Source: Pseudomonas asturiensis
GTDB lineage: Bacteria > Pseudomonadota > Gammaproteobacteria > Pseudomonadales > Pseudomonadaceae
Length of the DNA: 63,617 nt
Direction of reading: 5' to 3'
Assembly (NCBI RefSeq): GCF_900143095.1
Contig: NZ_FRDA01000007.1
Location: 1-63,617, forward strand
Shown: piece after piece, positions 41,714 through 51,296 of the stretch
Layout: each line of letters opens with the position of its first letter
How positions within the stretch are numbered: position 1 is the first letter of the stretch
Program-made: the position numbers and the translations under genes
Notes under the pieces: model-generated
Databases searched by the model: none
What the model was told of the DNA's origin: nothing
The model's input: the letters and a program-made list of their open reading frames with translations, nothing else

Positions 41714-43069
41714 ATGCCGTCAGATCGCTATATCGATTTCGCCAACTCCGACGTGGGCCGTCGCCTGGTGAAAGCCGTCGGTCTGCCGGCCCCGACACGC
41801 CTTGAGCGTTGGCAGGCCGGGCGTCTGCGCCCTGTTGAGGGCACGCTGCTGATCAGCGCGGGGCCTTTGGCTGACCAGGTTCGCGGGTTCGCCCAGCGCC
41901 TGACCGACTCGCTGTACAGCTTCGGCAGTGACATGCCCGGCGCCACGGCCTGGGTTGCCAACCAAAGCCCGAAGCTCAAGGCTGTGGTGTTCGACGCCAG
42001 TACGATCCTGAGGACCGAACACTTGCGGCAGTTGCGTGATTTCTTTCACCCGCTGCTGCGCTGCCTCGATACCTGCGCCCATGTGGTGATCCTCACTCGT
42101 TCGCCACAAACCCTCGACGACCCTCTGGCGGCCAGCACCCAGCAGGCGATAGAAGGCTTCAGCCGTTCATTGGGCAAGGAACTGCGCAACGGTGCCACGG
42201 TGAAACTCTTGCAGGTGGATGAAGGGGCCGAAGATCAGCTGGAAGGCGCACTGCGATTCTTCCTGACGCCCAAGAGTGCGTTTATCTCCGGGCAGTTTCT
42301 GCATTTGACTCCATGCACGTCGCACGTGCAGGACTGGAGTCGCCCACTGGCCGGACGCAAGGCCCTGGTGACGGGTGCTGCGCGCGGTATCGGCGCATCG
42401 ATCGCCGAAACCCTGACCCGCGATGGTGCTCAGGTCATCCTGCTGGACGTGCCACAAGCCCGTTCGGACCTTGAAGCCCTGGCCTCGCGCCTGGGCGGAC
42501 AGGCGCTGGCACTGGACATCTGCGCACCGGACGCTGCAGGCCAATTGCTGGAACATCTGCACGGCGGCATCGACATTCTGGTCCACAACGCAGGTATCAC
42601 CCGCGACAAGACGCTGGTCAACATGCCGGAGGATTTCTGGGACTCGGTGCTGGCCGTCAACCTCAACGCCCCGCAAGTGCTGACTCAGGCGTTACTGGAC
42701 CACGGCGCGCTGAACGACAACGCTCGCGTAGTGCTCATGGCCTCGATCAGCGGCATCGCCGGTAATCGTGGGCAGACCAACTACACCACCAGCAAGGCCG
42801 GTCTGATCGGTTACGCCCGCGCCATGGCTCCGGGCCTTCAATCGCGTGGCATCAGCATCAATGCGATTGCTCCGGGCTTTATCGAAACCAGAATGACCGC
42901 CGACATGCCCTTCGCCTTGCGTGAAGCGGGCAGGCGCATGAGCTCGCTCGGTCAGGGCGGCTCGCCTCAGGACGTCGCCGAAGCCGTGGCCTGGTTCAGC
43001 CAGCCGGGCACGGGCTCGGTCAGCGGCCAGGTGCTGCGCGTCTGTGGTCAAAGCGTGATCGGGGCATAA
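41714..43069 (+). CDS. High-molecular-weight 3-oxoacyl-(ACP/CoA) reductase FabG
   Basis: This 451-aa protein is a FabG of the long type (like mycobacterial FabG4): about 200 N-terminal residues form a degenerate flavodoxin-like Rossmann domain, and the SDR domain starts at about 215 with ALVTGAARGIGASIAETL, NAGITRD near 290, the catalytic serine in MASISGIAGN near 345 and YTTSKAG near 358. These large FabGs usually prefer NADH and act on CoA or ACP thioesters. AGGAG precedes ATG 41714. A MaoC-type dehydratase gene follows 30 bases downstream and the thiolase is divergent. Confidence 0.9.
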   Translation: MPSDRYIDFANSDVGRRLVKAVGLPAPTRLERWQAGRLRPVEGTLLISAGPLADQVRGFAQRLTDSLYSFGSDMPGATAWVANQSPKLKAVVFDASTILRTEHLRQLRDFFHPLLRCLDTCAHVVILTRSPQTLDDPLAASTQQAIEGFSRSLGKELRNGATVKLLQVDEGAEDQLEGALRFFLTPKSAFISGQFLHLTPCTSHVQDWSRPLAGRKALVTGAARGIGASIAETLTRDGAQVILLDVPQARSDLEALASRLGGQALALDICAPDAAGQLLEHLHGGIDILVHNAGITRDKTLVNMPEDFWDSVLAVNLNAPQVLTQALLDHGALNDNARVVLMASISGIAGNRGQTNYTTSKAGLIGYARAMAPGLQSRGISINAIAPGFIETRMTADMPFALREAGRRMSSLGQGGSPQDVAEAVAWFSQPGTGSVSGQVLRVCGQSVIGA

Positions 43070-43099
43070 GACCCTGCATTGAGTTCGAGGAGAAGGATG

Positions 43100-43957
43100 A
43101 TGACTGCTCACTGGCTCTATCTGGATGCGGTGCCTGCGCTGCCTAACCTGTTCTTCCACGCCGCCCTGCGCCGCAAGGTCACGGGCACGCAACTGCCTGA
43201 TCTGGGCTTGCGCAGTTGGGTGTCGGTGGATGCCGACAAGCTCGCTGCGTACCGCACAGTGTGCGGATTCCAGGACAGCAGCCTGCTGCCACCGACCTAT
43301 CCGCACGTTCTGGCCTTCCCGCTGCAGATGCAACTGATGACCTCAAAGGACTTTCCCTTTCCGTTGATGGGACTGGTACACGTCGCCAACCGCATCCGCA
43401 TTCATCGCCCGCTCGGCGGCGTCGGCCAGGTGTACGTCAGCGTGCAAGCCACTGACCTGCGGCCACATCCCAAAGGCGCGACCTTCACGCTGGTGACTCA
43501 CATCGAAGACAGCGTGGGTGTTTTGTGGGAAGAAGACAGCACCATGCTGTGCAAGGGCGTAAGGCTGGAGGGCGATAGGGACGAGCACCTCGAACCGGCC
43601 TGTCTGCCAGTCATCGAGCACGCCACCTGGCAAGCCACCTCACATATCGGACGCGACTATGCCCGCGTCTCCGGCGACTACAACCCCATTCACCTGAGCG
43701 CACCCAGCGCCAAACTGTTCGGTTTCCCGCGCGCCATCGCCCACGGTATGTGGCTCAAGGCACGCACGCTCGCCGCCCTGGATGAGCATCTGCCTGCGTC
43801 CAACGTCGAGATCGCCGTGCAGTTCCAGAAGCCGGTGCGCCTGCCCAGCGATGTGAAACTGTTCGCCAGCGCAGCAGGCTCGCACGGCCAGCTGCGGCTG
43901 GACGGCCAGCCGGACCTGATGCACATGATCGGCAGTTGGCAGCCTGCGGTGGAGTGA
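43100..43957 (+). CDS. MaoC-type acyl dehydratase/hydratase
   Basis: This 285-aa hotdog-fold protein has the hydratase-2 signature in its C-terminal half: DYARVSGDYNPIHLSA near residue 195 and FGFPRAIAHGMWLKA near 212, where D and H are catalytic. The N-terminal half is a second, degenerate hotdog (AFPLQMQLM, PLMGLVHVANRI). It should hydrate or dehydrate enoyl/3-hydroxyacyl thioesters made by the FabG upstream, 30 bases away. ATG 43100 is preferred (GGAG seven bases before); the ATG at 43097 directly precedes it. Confidence 0.88.
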   Translation: MTAHWLYLDAVPALPNLFFHAALRRKVTGTQLPDLGLRSWVSVDADKLAAYRTVCGFQDSSLLPPTYPHVLAFPLQMQLMTSKDFPFPLMGLVHVANRIRIHRPLGGVGQVYVSVQATDLRPHPKGATFTLVTHIEDSVGVLWEEDSTMLCKGVRLEGDRDEHLEPACLPVIEHATWQATSHIGRDYARVSGDYNPIHLSAPSAKLFGFPRAIAHGMWLKARTLAALDEHLPASNVEIAVQFQKPVRLPSDVKLFASAAGSHGQLRLDGQPDLMHMIGSWQPAVE

Positions 43958-44111
43958 CGAGGCTTGGCACAGACCCCGGAGCTTGCCTCTCTTTGAGTCG
44001 ATCACGGGGTGTCTGAGAAGCATCCATTCCTTATTGCAGCTGAACAAACCCAAAAGCCCGCTTGCCTGCCAACCGGTTCCCCCTGAAGCTATGCGCCTTC
44101 AGGAGAATACG

Positions 44112-44417
44112 ATGAACCTCGACGAATTGACCCAGCGGCTGCATCGCATCCGCGACCAGAATGACTGGAAGCCATTTCACAGCCCCAAGAACCTGGCCAT
44201 GGCCGCCAGTGTGGAGATGTCGGAGCTGGTGGAAATCTTCCAGTGGCTGCGCGAAGACCAGTCCCGCGAGCTGTCACCTGAGCAACTGGCCCATGCCGGG
44301 CAGGAAGTGGGTGACATCGTCCTCTATCTGTTGCTGTTGTGCAGCGAACTAGGGCTGGACATGAACGAAGTCGTGCGCAGCAAGCTGGCGGACAGCGAAC
44401 GGAGATTCGCCAAGTGA
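44112..44417 (+). CDS. MazG-like nucleotide pyrophosphohydrolase
   Basis: This 101-aa all-helical protein of the MazG-like/RS21-C6 (dCTPase-like) family has the metal-binding acidic motif E-x-x-E in EMSELVEIF near residue 36 and E-x-x-D in EVGDIVLYL near residue 68. Such enzymes hydrolyse non-canonical or excess nucleoside triphosphates to monophosphates. ATG 44112 has AGGAG eight bases upstream. Its TGA overlaps the GTG start of cmoM (GTGA), so the two proteins are translationally coupled. Confidence 0.88.
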   Translation: MNLDELTQRLHRIRDQNDWKPFHSPKNLAMAASVEMSELVEIFQWLREDQSRELSPEQLAHAGQEVGDIVLYLLLLCSELGLDMNEVVRSKLADSERRFAK

Positions 44418-45163
44418 GCGACCGCCATTTCGATCAACTGGCCACCCGTTTCGCCGAAAAGATCTACGGCGGCGCCAAGGGCGCGATTCGCCTCGCGGTG
44501 CTGCAGGCCGATCTGGAAGAGGCGCTGCCTGAGCGACCGCTGCGCGTGCTGGACATCGGTGCGGGACTGGGCCACATGTCGTTGTGGCTGGCCGAGCGTG
44601 GCCATGACGTGACCTTGGCCGAGCCCGCCGAACCGATGCTGGAAGGCGCTCGCCAGCGCTTCGGCGACGCCGGACAGACGGCGACCTTCATTCAGGCCCC
44701 CTGGCAGGCGCTGCCCGACCTGCTGACCGATACTTACGACCTGGTGATCTGTCATGCCGTGCTGGAATGGCTGGCCGAACCGCACACCATCCTGCCGGTA
44801 CTGCACCAGCTCACCAAGCCCGACGGCTGGCTGTCGCTGGCGTTTTACAACCGCGACGCACTGATCTATCGCAACTTGCTCAAGGGTCACTTTCGCAAGA
44901 TGCGCAAGAACGACATGGCCGGTGAAAAGCAGAGCCTGACGCCCCAACAGCCACTCGACCCTCGGGAACTGGCGACGCAACTTGAAGGACAGTGGCGAGT
45001 CGAAACCCAGAGCGGCGTGCGCGTGTTCCACGATTACATGCCGGTGGAGTTCCAGGCCCGGGCCGAGCTGACAGGCCTTCTGGAAATGGAGTTGGCGCAC
45101 CGGCGTCATCCGGCTTTTGCGGGCCTGGGTCGGTACCTGCACTGGATTTGCCGGCCGGTTTGA
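44414..45163 (+). CDS. cmoM: tRNA 5-carboxymethoxyuridine methyltransferase CmoM
   Basis: This 249-aa SAM-dependent methyltransferase is related to E. coli CmoM (SmtA), which methylates cmo5U34 to mcmo5U in tRNA. SAM motif I is [20 protein letters not shown] near residue 45. The family signatures [17 protein letters not shown] at the start, [11 protein letters not shown] near 112 and [11 protein letters not shown] near 200 match E. coli CmoM. I start it at GTG 44414, where the family N-terminus SDRHFD begins and which overlaps the upstream stop; the frame is open to 44339. It modifies wobble uridines and so aids decoding. Confidence 0.88.
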   Translation: MSDRHFDQLATRFAEKIYGGAKGAIRLAVLQADLEEALPERPLRVLDIGAGLGHMSLWLAERGHDVTLAEPAEPMLEGARQRFGDAGQTATFIQAPWQALPDLLTDTYDLVICHAVLEWLAEPHTILPVLHQLTKPDGWLSLAFYNRDALIYRNLLKGHFRKMRKNDMAGEKQSLTPQQPLDPRELATQLEGQWRVETQSGVRVFHDYMPVEFQARAELTGLLEMELAHRRHPAFAGLGRYLHWICRPV

Positions 45164-45180
45164 CACCTTCGGAGATCATC

Positions 45181-45804
45181 ATGAAGCACCGCCTCGCTTT
45201 GATCGTTCTGTTTCTGGCGACCAGCGCCTGCCAGAGCAACAATCCGTACGTCGCCAGCTCGATGCCCATTGCGCCTGCACCGCCTCAGGCAGCGCAGACG
45301 CTGGACCTGAGCGCCTACCCCGCCCCGCCACGGGATTACGGGCGTTATCGAAGCTGGGCGTGGCTCAATGGCCAACTGCCGCCCGGCACAGCCTGGATGG
45401 ACGCGGCGCAGGTCGCTGAAGCCGTGAGCAACGGACTGGACCAGCGAGGCCTGCGGCCTGCCCGCAATCAGCCAGCAGACCTGTACGTCAGCGCGGCAAC
45501 CCGGCAGGAAACCCGCTTGCGCCAGGTGCGCGAGGACTACGAGCCGTATTACGGCGGCGGTCTGGGTTACGGCGGCTATGGGCGCGGTTACGGTCCGGGC
45601 TACGGCGGGTATGCCAGCGTGCCAGTGGTTCGGACCTATCAGGAAAAAGTCATGGTGGTGCAGATCAGCCTGTTCGATGCCCGTACCGGTCAACCCGTGT
45701 GGAGTGCCAGCGCCGACACTCGCAGCGGCACCGATCAGTCGGACAGCAGCAACGCTTTACGTCAGGCAGTGCAACAAGCGCTGACCGCCTATCCTCCCCG
45801 GTAA
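45181..45804 (+). CDS. DUF4136 lipoprotein with Gly/Tyr-rich insert
   Basis: This 207-aa predicted lipoprotein has lipobox FLATSAC near residue 17 (signal peptidase II), then a DUF4136-type domain ([15 protein letters not shown] near 55; [16 protein letters not shown] near 100; [21 protein letters not shown] near 160). A Gly/Tyr-rich loop of about 28 residues (about 124-150) is inserted in the domain. No lipoprotein-retention aspartate follows the cysteine (CQSN), so outer-membrane sorting is expected. A paralogue follows 18 bases downstream. Function unknown. Confidence 0.85.
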   Translation: MKHRLALIVLFLATSACQSNNPYVASSMPIAPAPPQAAQTLDLSAYPAPPRDYGRYRSWAWLNGQLPPGTAWMDAAQVAEAVSNGLDQRGLRPARNQPADLYVSAATRQETRLRQVREDYEPYYGGGLGYGGYGRGYGPGYGGYASVPVVRTYQEKVMVVQISLFDARTGQPVWSASADTRSGTDQSDSSNALRQAVQQALTAYPPR

Positions 45805-45822
45805 CTCTTTTGGAGAACTGCC

Positions 45823-46386
45823 ATGTTCCGCCGCCTCGTGTTGTTGTCGTGCCTGCTCCTGATCACGGCCTGTCAAACCAGCCAGGTCAACCGTGACTTC
45901 GACGCCCAGCGGGACTTTGCCGGCTATCGCACCTGGAGCTGGAAGGAGCCCGGCGTGCAGTATCAGCCTGATGACCCGCGCCTTAAAAGTGACCTGACCG
46001 AACAGCGCATTCGCCAGTCGATCAACGATCAACTGGATCAGCGCGGCCTGCGCATGGCACCTGCCGGCAAGCCTGCCGACCTGAGGGTCCAGGCCTGGCT
46101 GATCGTCGAAAACCGCCAGCAACTGGTCAGCACCAACTATGGCGGCGGCTGGGGCCCGTGGGGCGGTTACGGTTACTGGGGCGCTCCGATGAACACTGAA
46201 ACCCGCAGCGTCGACTACAAGGTGTCGACCCTGCAGATCGACCTGTTCGACAGCAAGGACGGCAAACTGGTCTGGCGCGGCAGCACCGAGCGCATCCTCA
46301 GCGATAACACAGGTAACCCGGCCGACCGGGACACCGCCATGCGCGCAACAGTGGCCAAAATCCTGGAGCAGTACCCGCCGCGTTGA
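45823..46386 (+). CDS. DUF4136 lipoprotein, paralogue of the upstream gene
   Basis: This 187-aa lipoprotein has lipobox LLITAC near residue 17 and the DUF4136 domain: DFAGYRTWSWKEPGVQYQ near 30, QSINDQLDQRGLRMAP near 65 and LQIDLFDSKDGKLVWRGS near 135. A short Gly/Trp/Tyr loop (YGGGWGPWGGYGYWG) sits where the upstream paralogue has its Gly/Tyr-rich insert. It is co-transcribed with that gene; the pair arose by tandem duplication. TTTTGGAGAA precedes ATG 45823. Likely outer-membrane-bound; role unknown. Confidence 0.87.
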   Translation: MFRRLVLLSCLLLITACQTSQVNRDFDAQRDFAGYRTWSWKEPGVQYQPDDPRLKSDLTEQRIRQSINDQLDQRGLRMAPAGKPADLRVQAWLIVENRQQLVSTNYGGGWGPWGGYGYWGAPMNTETRSVDYKVSTLQIDLFDSKDGKLVWRGSTERILSDNTGNPADRDTAMRATVAKILEQYPPR

Positions 46387-46497
46387 GCTCGATGATGCAC
46401 ACCTGATCGCGCCCCTCGACACCAGCACACCTCCAACGCCTTGACTACACTCCCGGACAACAGGTGAGGAAGCGATGGCGATGCCGAAGGAGTGCTG

Positions 46498-48531
46498 ATG
46501 TCTCCCCTGATTCACTACACCGCCCAGCGGGCTCGGCAACGCGGTGCGATCGGACTGATGGCTGCGCTGACGCTTGGTCTTGCATTGCTGTTCGCGCTGG
46601 TGGTGATCGACAGCGGCAGGCTGTACCTGGAAAAACGCTCCTTGCAGCGTGTGGCCGACATCGCCGCGCTGGAAGCCGCAGGTCGCAAGGGCACTTGCAC
46701 GGCAGGCGCGAGCGCCAGCAGTTATGCCAATCAGAGCGCGATACGTAACGGCTTCACACCGGGCACGGACGGACGCACGCTGGTCGCAAGCTGCGGCACG
46801 CTGGCTGCCAATCCCCAGAGTCAACGCGTCTTCACCGCCAACGCTACGCAATCCGACGTCATTCAGGTGGTGGTCACCCACGCCGTGCCGCGCAGCATGG
46901 CTGCGGGCATCGGCGCGCGTTTCAGCAGCGGGCCGGTTTCTCCCACCATTGAGCTCAGCGCCACAGCGGTGGCAGCGGGTACACCGCCATTGGCGGCGCT
47001 GACCATCCGCAGTTCAGCCACCACCATCGACAGCGCCAAAGCCGCGATTCTCAACCCCGTCGTGGGCACAATGCTGGGCGGCACGCTGAACCTGAGCGTT
47101 GCGAACTGGCAGGCCCTGGCCAGCACTGACCTGAGCCTGCTGGCGTATCTGAACCGGCTGAAGACCGATCTGAACCTGACTGCCGTCGGGTACACCGAAG
47201 TGCTCAACACCACGGTAACCGTCAGCCAACTGGTCCAGAGCGCCATCAATGTCCTGGACGCCAACGGCACGTTGAGCGGCACCGCCACCCTCGCGGGTCT
47301 GCAAGCCATCAAGGCCGCCACCGGCACCACCACTGTCCTGCTCGGGAAACTGCTGGCCGTGCAAGGCGGTACCGACATCGCAGCACTGAACACCCAGTTG
47401 CGGCTGACGGACCTGATCCAGGGCCTGGCACAACTGGCCAACTACAAGAATGGTGTCTCGGCGGCGACACAAATCAATGTCGGCAACCTGGCGCAGGTCA
47501 CGGCACGCATCCAGGTCATCGAGCCGCCTCAACTGTCAGCCATTGGAGACCCCGGCAAAATCGATCCGCTCAACCCCAGGAACGGTGCCAACCGGATCTA
47601 CGTGCGTACCGCACAGATGCGCGCACTGGTGTCGATCAACCTGCCGGCACTGGCGCCCATCACGTCACTGGTCAACACCGCAAGTTCAGTGGTGGGCAGC
47701 CTGACACCGCTGCTCAACAGTGCCTTGAATCTGAACCTGGCGGGAATCATGGACTCATCGATCTGCGCGCTGGGTCTTTCCGGCTGTATAGTCTCGGACA
47801 TCAGGTTTCTGGATAACTCTTCAACGGCCGGCCCCAGAATCGACCTCAGCCTGTCAATGGCCAGTGCCGACAGCTATGTCACTGGCTACACCTGCGCGAG
47901 CAATACCAACAAGACGCTAAGCGTTCACACCGAGACTGCCTTGGTCACTGCCAAACTCGGACAGATATCCGGTGCCTCAGCCTTTCCGACGAGCACCGAT
48001 CCATCGGCCGTCACAGCAGTACCGCTGCCTGTCATTGATATAGGGACTCAGACCTGCAAAAGGTTACTGGGACTGCCATTGCAGAATGGTTGCGGTCCCC
48101 GCACACCTTTCGGCGGTGGCGGCATCGGCCTCACGTTCGACACCGTCAGCCAGGCGCCGCTGGGCAGCGCCTCGGCGACCAACACCACGTTCAGCTCGCC
48201 CAACCTGCCGGAGATCAGCACTGCGCCGTACTTCCTCGCAAGCACCGCATCGGTGACGCCCGGCAGCCTGCTCAACAACACCGTTTCGTCAGTGAAGGTC
48301 AACGTCTACAAGCCCGCCACCAGCACAACGCTGGGCAACCTGATCACGGGCACGGCCACGCTGCTGACCACGCTGACCAACGCACTCGACACCGTGGTCG
48401 AGAGCACTCTGAAAGAAGCGCTGACCTCGGTCGTAGATCCTCTGCTGGCAGCCCTTGGCGTTACGCTGGCGCCCGCCGATGTCGGGGTCAATCTGAGTTG
48501 CAACTTCGGCCAGGCCCACCTGGTGATCTAG
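46498..48531 (+). CDS. tadG: TadG-like pilus assembly protein
   Basis: This 677-aa protein has the TadG/TadE-type N-terminus: basic start (RARQRGAIG), one transmembrane segment (LMAALTLGLALLFALVVIDS, residues about 17-38), the YLEKRSLQRVADIAALEAAG motif typical of TadE/TadG pseudopilin-like proteins, and a long, Thr/Ser/Ala-rich periplasmic part. The start is ATG 46498, seven bases after AAGGAG. It converges on pprA (4-base overlap, 48528-48531). In P. aeruginosa tadG lies in the complete flp-tad-rcp cluster; here the pilin and the secretion apparatus are not present next to it. Confidence 0.8.
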   Translation: MSPLIHYTAQRARQRGAIGLMAALTLGLALLFALVVIDSGRLYLEKRSLQRVADIAALEAAGRKGTCTAGASASSYANQSAIRNGFTPGTDGRTLVASCGTLAANPQSQRVFTANATQSDVIQVVVTHAVPRSMAAGIGARFSSGPVSPTIELSATAVAAGTPPLAALTIRSSATTIDSAKAAILNPVVGTMLGGTLNLSVANWQALASTDLSLLAYLNRLKTDLNLTAVGYTEVLNTTVTVSQLVQSAINVLDANGTLSGTATLAGLQAIKAATGTTTVLLGKLLAVQGGTDIAALNTQLRLTDLIQGLAQLANYKNGVSAATQINVGNLAQVTARIQVIEPPQLSAIGDPGKIDPLNPRNGANRIYVRTAQMRALVSINLPALAPITSLVNTASSVVGSLTPLLNSALNLNLAGIMDSSICALGLSGCIVSDIRFLDNSSTAGPRIDLSLSMASADSYVTGYTCASNTNKTLSVHTETALVTAKLGQISGASAFPTSTDPSAVTAVPLPVIDIGTQTCKRLLGLPLQNGCGPRTPFGGGGIGLTFDTVSQAPLGSASATNTTFSSPNLPEISTAPYFLASTASVTPGSLLNNTVSSVKVNVYKPATSTTLGNLITGTATLLTTLTNALDTVVESTLKEALTSVVDPLLAALGVTLAPADVGVNLSCNFGQAHLVI

Positions 48532-51296
48532 CTGGCGTTGAAGATCGGCAGTTCGATGCGAAACCGTGCGCCTTCACCCACGTTGCTGACCGTCAACTGA
48601 CCGCCCATCTGGTCGACGATGCCGTAGCTGACCGACAACCCCAGCCCGGTGCCCACGCCTATCGGCTTGGTGGTGAAAAACGGCTCGAAAATCCGCTCCA
48701 GCAGACGTGGATCGATACCGCCGCCGTTGTCCTGCACACTCAGGCGGATAATATTTTCGTCACGCTCGACCTCGACGCCAATCCAGGGCTCGAAATCGCG
48801 ATCCTTCTCGCGGCGTGACAGAAGAGCATCGCGGGCGTTGACCATCAGGTTGATCAGCACTTGTTCCAGCTGATCCATATGCCCGCGCACCTGCACCGGC
48901 TCGCCCATCTCGCCAATACGCAGTTGCACACCCTTGCCCCTCATGCCTTCGGACAGCATCGAAAGCGTGCCCTCCACGGCCTGGGCCGGATTGAACAGTT
49001 GCTCCTCGATCTCGGAACGACGACCGAAGACCCGCATGTGGTCCACCACCCGCGCGGCACGCTGTACCTGGGAGTCGATGCGGTTGAGCTTTTCGGTGAG
49101 GTATTCAATATCGACATCGCCCCTGCCCAGCCGCTTGAGGACATTGACCACCGCCATGCGCATGACATTGAGCGGCTGATTGATCTCGTGAGCCAACCCG
49201 GTCGACATTTCGCCCAGCGTCGCCATTTTAGCGCTCTGGTTCAATTGCATCCGCGAGCGACGCACATCGGTGTTGTCACGGCCCACCGCCTGGATCTCGA
49301 CCAGCGTGCCCTGTTCGTCGAATACGCCACGGTCTGCCCAGACCCACCAGGCGTATTCGCGCCCGGGCAGTTCGATGCAGATTTCTTCGGTGCTCATCGG
49401 TTCTTCGGGTGTGAGCTGGCTGATACGGCGAAGGAACGCGTCACGTTGCTCATCCGATAGCCAGTCGCCCAGATTGATGCCCGTCAGTTGCTCCGGTGTG
49501 CACTCCATGTAATTGGCCAGCGGTTTATTGCCGAAGCTGAGCACCAGGTCCGGGGTATAACGGCAGATCATCGCCGGCGAATCCTCGACCAGAATCCGGT
49601 AGCGCTCCTCGCTCTTGCGCACCTGCTCGGCCGCCAGCGTGGCTTCGGTCACATCCAGCCACAGACCTACGGCCTCCACCGGCATGCCGAGGTCGTCGCG
49701 CAGCAGGCGGGCCTCATCAAGCAGCCAGTGGTAGCTGCCGTCCTTGCCGCGCAGTCGGTAGCGGCGGCTGACAAAGCCTTCGCGCAGCAACTGCCGGTTG
49801 CGCTCGAACCAGATGTCACGGTCCTGCGGGTGAATGTATTCAGCCAGTTGGCCCTCGACGCATTCAGCCAGTGTCCAGCCCAGCAAAGGCGTAAGACTGT
49901 CACTGAAAAACGTCGGCTCCAGATTGCCGTGATCGTAGCGCTGCACATAGATCACGGCAGGCGAGCTGGCGATCAGGTTATCCAGCCGCGCATGCGCTGC
50001 GGCGGCATCCGTTTCCTGATTCTTGATATCGCTGACATCCAGCATGAAACCCAGCACGCGCTGCACCTGACCGCTGATCAGAGCCTGGCCCTGAATCCGG
50101 AACCAGATCGTTTCCTGCGCCGGATCGGTCTGCGCCAGACGCACGCAGAACAGCATCGGCGTACCTTTGTCGCGCAACTGCGTCAGGCGACTGGCCAGCT
50201 CCTGACGGTCGGCAGGATGGATCAACGCCAGCCAGTCCTGTCGCGGCAGGCTCTCGACCCGATCCGCCAGACGCAGGCTGCGCGCCAGTTGCGGCGCGAG
50301 CAGGATTTCGTCACTGCCAGGCAACAGCTCCCACCAGCCAGTACCGAGCAGATCCTGAAGCACCGCCAGCCGCTCGACATGGTGACGGTTGTGCTGTTCC
50401 GACAGCCTGAACAGCACTGGCCCCGCCAGCGCGGAACACAGGTTCAGCCATTCCCGCTCCCCCAGGTCAGGGGCATGCTGGCGAGCGTCGTAGAAACCGA
50501 ACAGCAACCAGGCCCTGGCTACCCCTTCGCGGCTATGGGGCATCAGAAAACCGTCAGCGTTGCCGAATGCGCTTTGCAACGGCCCGGACATCGAGCCCGA
50601 GCCGAACGACAGTTGATGAGTGGTGTTGGCGTTGAGCGTGTCCAGCGCCGCGCCAAGACGCTGACCTGCCTGCCACAACTCCGGCGCCGTGTGAGCGTTG
50701 TACTGGCAGTAGACCTGCCAGCCCACACCGCCGGGCGCAGGCAGGGCCAGCGCGACACAGGGTATGCGCCAGTGCTGCGCCAGTTCTTCGAGCTGTTCCG
50801 ACACCACGGCCTTGAGGCGATCGACGTGGCACACGCGCACCCGTTCGGCTATCTGCCCGGCCACGCGCAGGCACTGCTGACGGCTACGGGCTGCGCTGGC
50901 CTCCTCCATCAGATCGCTGATGTCCAGCAACTGCAGCAGCCAATCCTTGCCGCGCGCCTGCACCCAGCCACGCGCGTGCAAGGTATGAGCATCGGCACTC
51001 TTGAAGTCCAGATCGAGCATGTGCCCCAACCAGTCACGCGGAATGCCTTCGATCACCAGCGCACTGTTGGGTAACAGCAGGCTCATCAAGCGCTGAGCGG
51101 CGACCATCGGGGCCGCGATGCCAAGGCGTAAAGCCAGGTGAGGACTGATGCTCTGAACCCGCCCGTCATCATCCAGAAGCAGGTACAGGTCGGCACCGAT
51201 AGGGTCTGGTTCCTTTGCAACGGACACGGTCTGCTGAACAGGGGGCGCTTCGGCACGGCCCAGCCAGCGACTCAAACGGCTTTTATCAAGGGACAA
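48528..51296 (-). CDS. pprA: PAS-domain sensor histidine kinase PprA
   Basis: This 922-aa (TTG start) multi-domain histidine kinase has no strong transmembrane segment. It has an N-terminal PAS-like region (DLYLLLDDDGRVQSISPHLA), a GAF-like middle part, then further PAS repeats (LDNLIASSPAVIYVQRYDHG; YRILVEDSPAMICRYTPD), HisKA with the phosphorylated histidine in GLAHEINQPL near residue 700, and the ATPase domain (NLMVNARDAL, VQDNGGGID, GVGTGLGLS). It matches the role and length of P. aeruginosa PprA, partner of PprB. The start is uncertain: an in-frame GTG at 51347 gives 939 aa and overlaps tadF by 62 bases; TTG 51296 overlaps it by 11. Confidence 0.82.
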   Translation of the reverse strand: MSLDKSRLSRWLGRAEAPPVQQTVSVAKEPDPIGADLYLLLDDDGRVQSISPHLALRLGIAAPMVAAQRLMSLLLPNSALVIEGIPRDWLGHMLDLDFKSADAHTLHARGWVQARGKDWLLQLLDISDLMEEASAARSRQQCLRVAGQIAERVRVCHVDRLKAVVSEQLEELAQHWRIPCVALALPAPGGVGWQVYCQYNAHTAPELWQAGQRLGAALDTLNANTTHQLSFGSGSMSGPLQSAFGNADGFLMPHSREGVARAWLLFGFYDARQHAPDLGEREWLNLCSALAGPVLFRLSEQHNRHHVERLAVLQDLLGTGWWELLPGSDEILLAPQLARSLRLADRVESLPRQDWLALIHPADRQELASRLTQLRDKGTPMLFCVRLAQTDPAQETIWFRIQGQALISGQVQRVLGFMLDVSDIKNQETDAAAAHARLDNLIASSPAVIYVQRYDHGNLEPTFFSDSLTPLLGWTLAECVEGQLAEYIHPQDRDIWFERNRQLLREGFVSRRYRLRGKDGSYHWLLDEARLLRDDLGMPVEAVGLWLDVTEATLAAEQVRKSEERYRILVEDSPAMICRYTPDLVLSFGNKPLANYMECTPEQLTGINLGDWLSDEQRDAFLRRISQLTPEEPMSTEEICIELPGREYAWWVWADRGVFDEQGTLVEIQAVGRDNTDVRRSRMQLNQSAKMATLGEMSTGLAHEINQPLNVMRMAVVNVLKRLGRGDVDIEYLTEKLNRIDSQVQRAARVVDHMRVFGRRSEIEEQLFNPAQAVEGTLSMLSEGMRGKGVQLRIGEMGEPVQVRGHMDQLEQVLINLMVNARDALLSRREKDRDFEPWIGVEVERDENIIRLSVQDNGGGIDPRLLERIFEPFFTTKPIGVGTGLGLSVSYGIVDQMGGQLTVSNVGEGARFRIELPIFNAS

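Noticed and set aside
49488..51074. 528-codon open frame opposite pprA
   Set aside because: Same reason: shadow of a well-supported multidomain kinase gene in GC-rich DNA.
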